From: an uncultured Oscillospiraceae bacterium | Lineage (GTDB): Bacteria; Bacillota; Clostridia; Oscillospirales; Ruminococcaceae | Direction: 5' to 3' | NCBI GenBank assembly: GCA_910579545.1 | Contig: CAJTVI010000014.1 | Coordinates: 1-41,308, forward strand | DNA length: 41,308 bases | Shown: piece after piece, positions 40,700-41,308 of the stretch | Layout: each line of letters starts with the position of its first letter | Position numbering within the stretch: the stretch's first letter is position 1 | The notes under the pieces: generated by a model | The model's database searches: none | What the model saw: only the letters and a program-made list of their open reading frames with translations | What the model was told of the DNA's origin: nothing | Program-made: the position numbers and the translations under genes

Positions 40700-41308
40700 A
40701 TGGCAAGCAGCAAGTTTGAACACTCGGTGGACGAGATCCTAAAAACCGTGCAGCAGCGCCAGGCGGCCCAAAGCCCTTCGAGCGACGACGCGGTCAACGA
40801 CATCCTGGCCGGGCTGGGCATGGGCGACGAACTGCTGGGGCTGGTCAAAAAACCGGCCGCCCCGGCAAAGCCCGCCGCCAAGGGGGCCGACGCCCCCGCG
40901 CGCCGCCCGGCCGCAAAACCGGCCGAGAGGGCGGCGGTATCTGCGGAAAAACCGGCCGCCCCGGCAAGGTCCGCCGAAAAGGCGGCCGCGAAGCCCCCGG
41001 AGCGCCTGGCCCCGAAGGCTGCCGAAAAGCCTGCCCCAAAACCGGCGGGAGAGCCGGCACAGGCGGGCGGGCAGCCCGCCCGGGGGCCCGCGCAGGCACC
41101 CAAGCCGGCCGAAAAACCCGCCCAAAAACCGGCGGCAAAGCCGGTTCCAAAGCCGGAGTTGGAACCTGCCGGGCAGCCCGCCCAGGGGCACGCGCCGGGG
41201 CCGGCCGAAAGGCCCGCGCAGGCCCCGAAGGCTGCCGAAAAACCCATCCAAAAACCGGCTGAGAGGGCGCAGCAGGAGGCAGCGCCCGCCGAGCGCCCCG
41301 GCCCCAAA
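40700..41308 (+). CDS. Pro/Ala/Lys-rich protein of unknown function, 3' truncated by window end
   Basis: The frame is open from ATG 40700 to the window end (203 codons), so the gene is incomplete. The N-terminus has two short similar segments, SVDEILKTVQ (9-18) and AVNDILAGLG (31-40). From about residue 50 the sequence is low-complexity Pro/Ala/Lys/Glu/Gln with repeated KPAEKPA-like units, so it is probably disordered. No signal peptide is visible. It begins 7 bp after rlmB with GAGGGACGG before the ATG, and the two are probably cotranscribed. I do not recognise the family; a structured domain may lie beyond the window. Confidence 0.7.
   Translation, partial: MASSKFEHSVDEILKTVQQRQAAQSPSSDDAVNDILAGLGMGDELLGLVKKPAAPAKPAAKGADAPARRPAAKPAERAAVSAEKPAAPARSAEKAAAKPPERLAPKAAEKPAPKPAGEPAQAGGQPARGPAQAPKPAEKPAQKPAAKPVPKPELEPAGQPAQGHAPGPAERPAQAPKAAEKPIQKPAERAQQEAAPAERPGPK

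Overview
The window looks like chromosomal DNA of a GC-rich Firmicute, most likely an Oscillospiraceae/Ruminococcaceae gut bacterium (Faecalibacterium/Subdoligranulum-like). The support is AGGAGG-type ribosome binding sites, a T-box leader on pheST, DUF624 and DUF4860 proteins, an AcpS/MazF/PheST gene set of Firmicute type, and a complete intracellular beta-mannan catabolism locus like those described in Roseburia and Faecalibacterium. No phage, integrase, transposase, tRNA, rRNA or CRISPR array is visible. The species assignment is inference.

Positions 270-20518 form a beta-mannan utilisation locus. A minus-strand operon, about 11.5 kb, runs from a lipoprotein solute-binding protein (10415-11803) through two permeases, a GH130_2 manno-oligosaccharide phosphorylase, a cellobiose 2-epimerase-type enzyme, a GH130_1 mannosyl-glucose phosphorylase, mannose-6-phosphate isomerase, a small membrane-anchored protein, a YesL-like protein and an MsmK-type ATPase. 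A LacI-family gene lies just upstream. Diverging from it on the plus strand are a CE2-like acetyl esterase, a phosphohexomutase, a GH1 beta-glucosidase and a GH36 alpha-galactosidase. Together they would import acetylated, galactosylated (gluco)manno-oligosaccharides, strip acetyl, galactose and glucose, phosphorolyse the mannose backbone to mannose-1-phosphate and feed it through mannose-6-phosphate to fructose-6-phosphate. No endo-mannanase is present. The operon is punctuated by GC-rich hairpins between gene groups.

Positions 20627-28678 (plus strand) hold two less usual gene sets. The first is a cytosolic protein with a ParB-like N-terminal segment fused to a BMP/PnrA-type ligand-binding domain, overlapping a metallophosphoesterase gene. 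The second is a compact pilus-like operon: a transglutaminase-type lipoprotein, a PilC/GspF platform, four small pilin-like or membrane-anchored proteins, and a PilT-like ATPase as the only motor.

Positions 28900-38736 are mostly housekeeping: pheST (minus) behind a T-box leader, acpS (plus) sharing a palindromic -35 box with pheST, a GT-C-like membrane protein, a solitary MazF toxin, an MFS transporter and class II aldolase. From 38737 to 39915 there is a 1.2-kb gene-free stretch with seven DnaA-box-like 9-mers within 110 bp, an origin-like signature. The window ends with rlmB and the start of a Pro/Ala/Lys-rich protein.

Intergenic DNA is rich in repeats. It holds a family of paired inverted double-hairpin elements (three loci), a second dispersed repeat (two loci), and tandem arrays of 78, 65-68, 21-22 and 18 bp.
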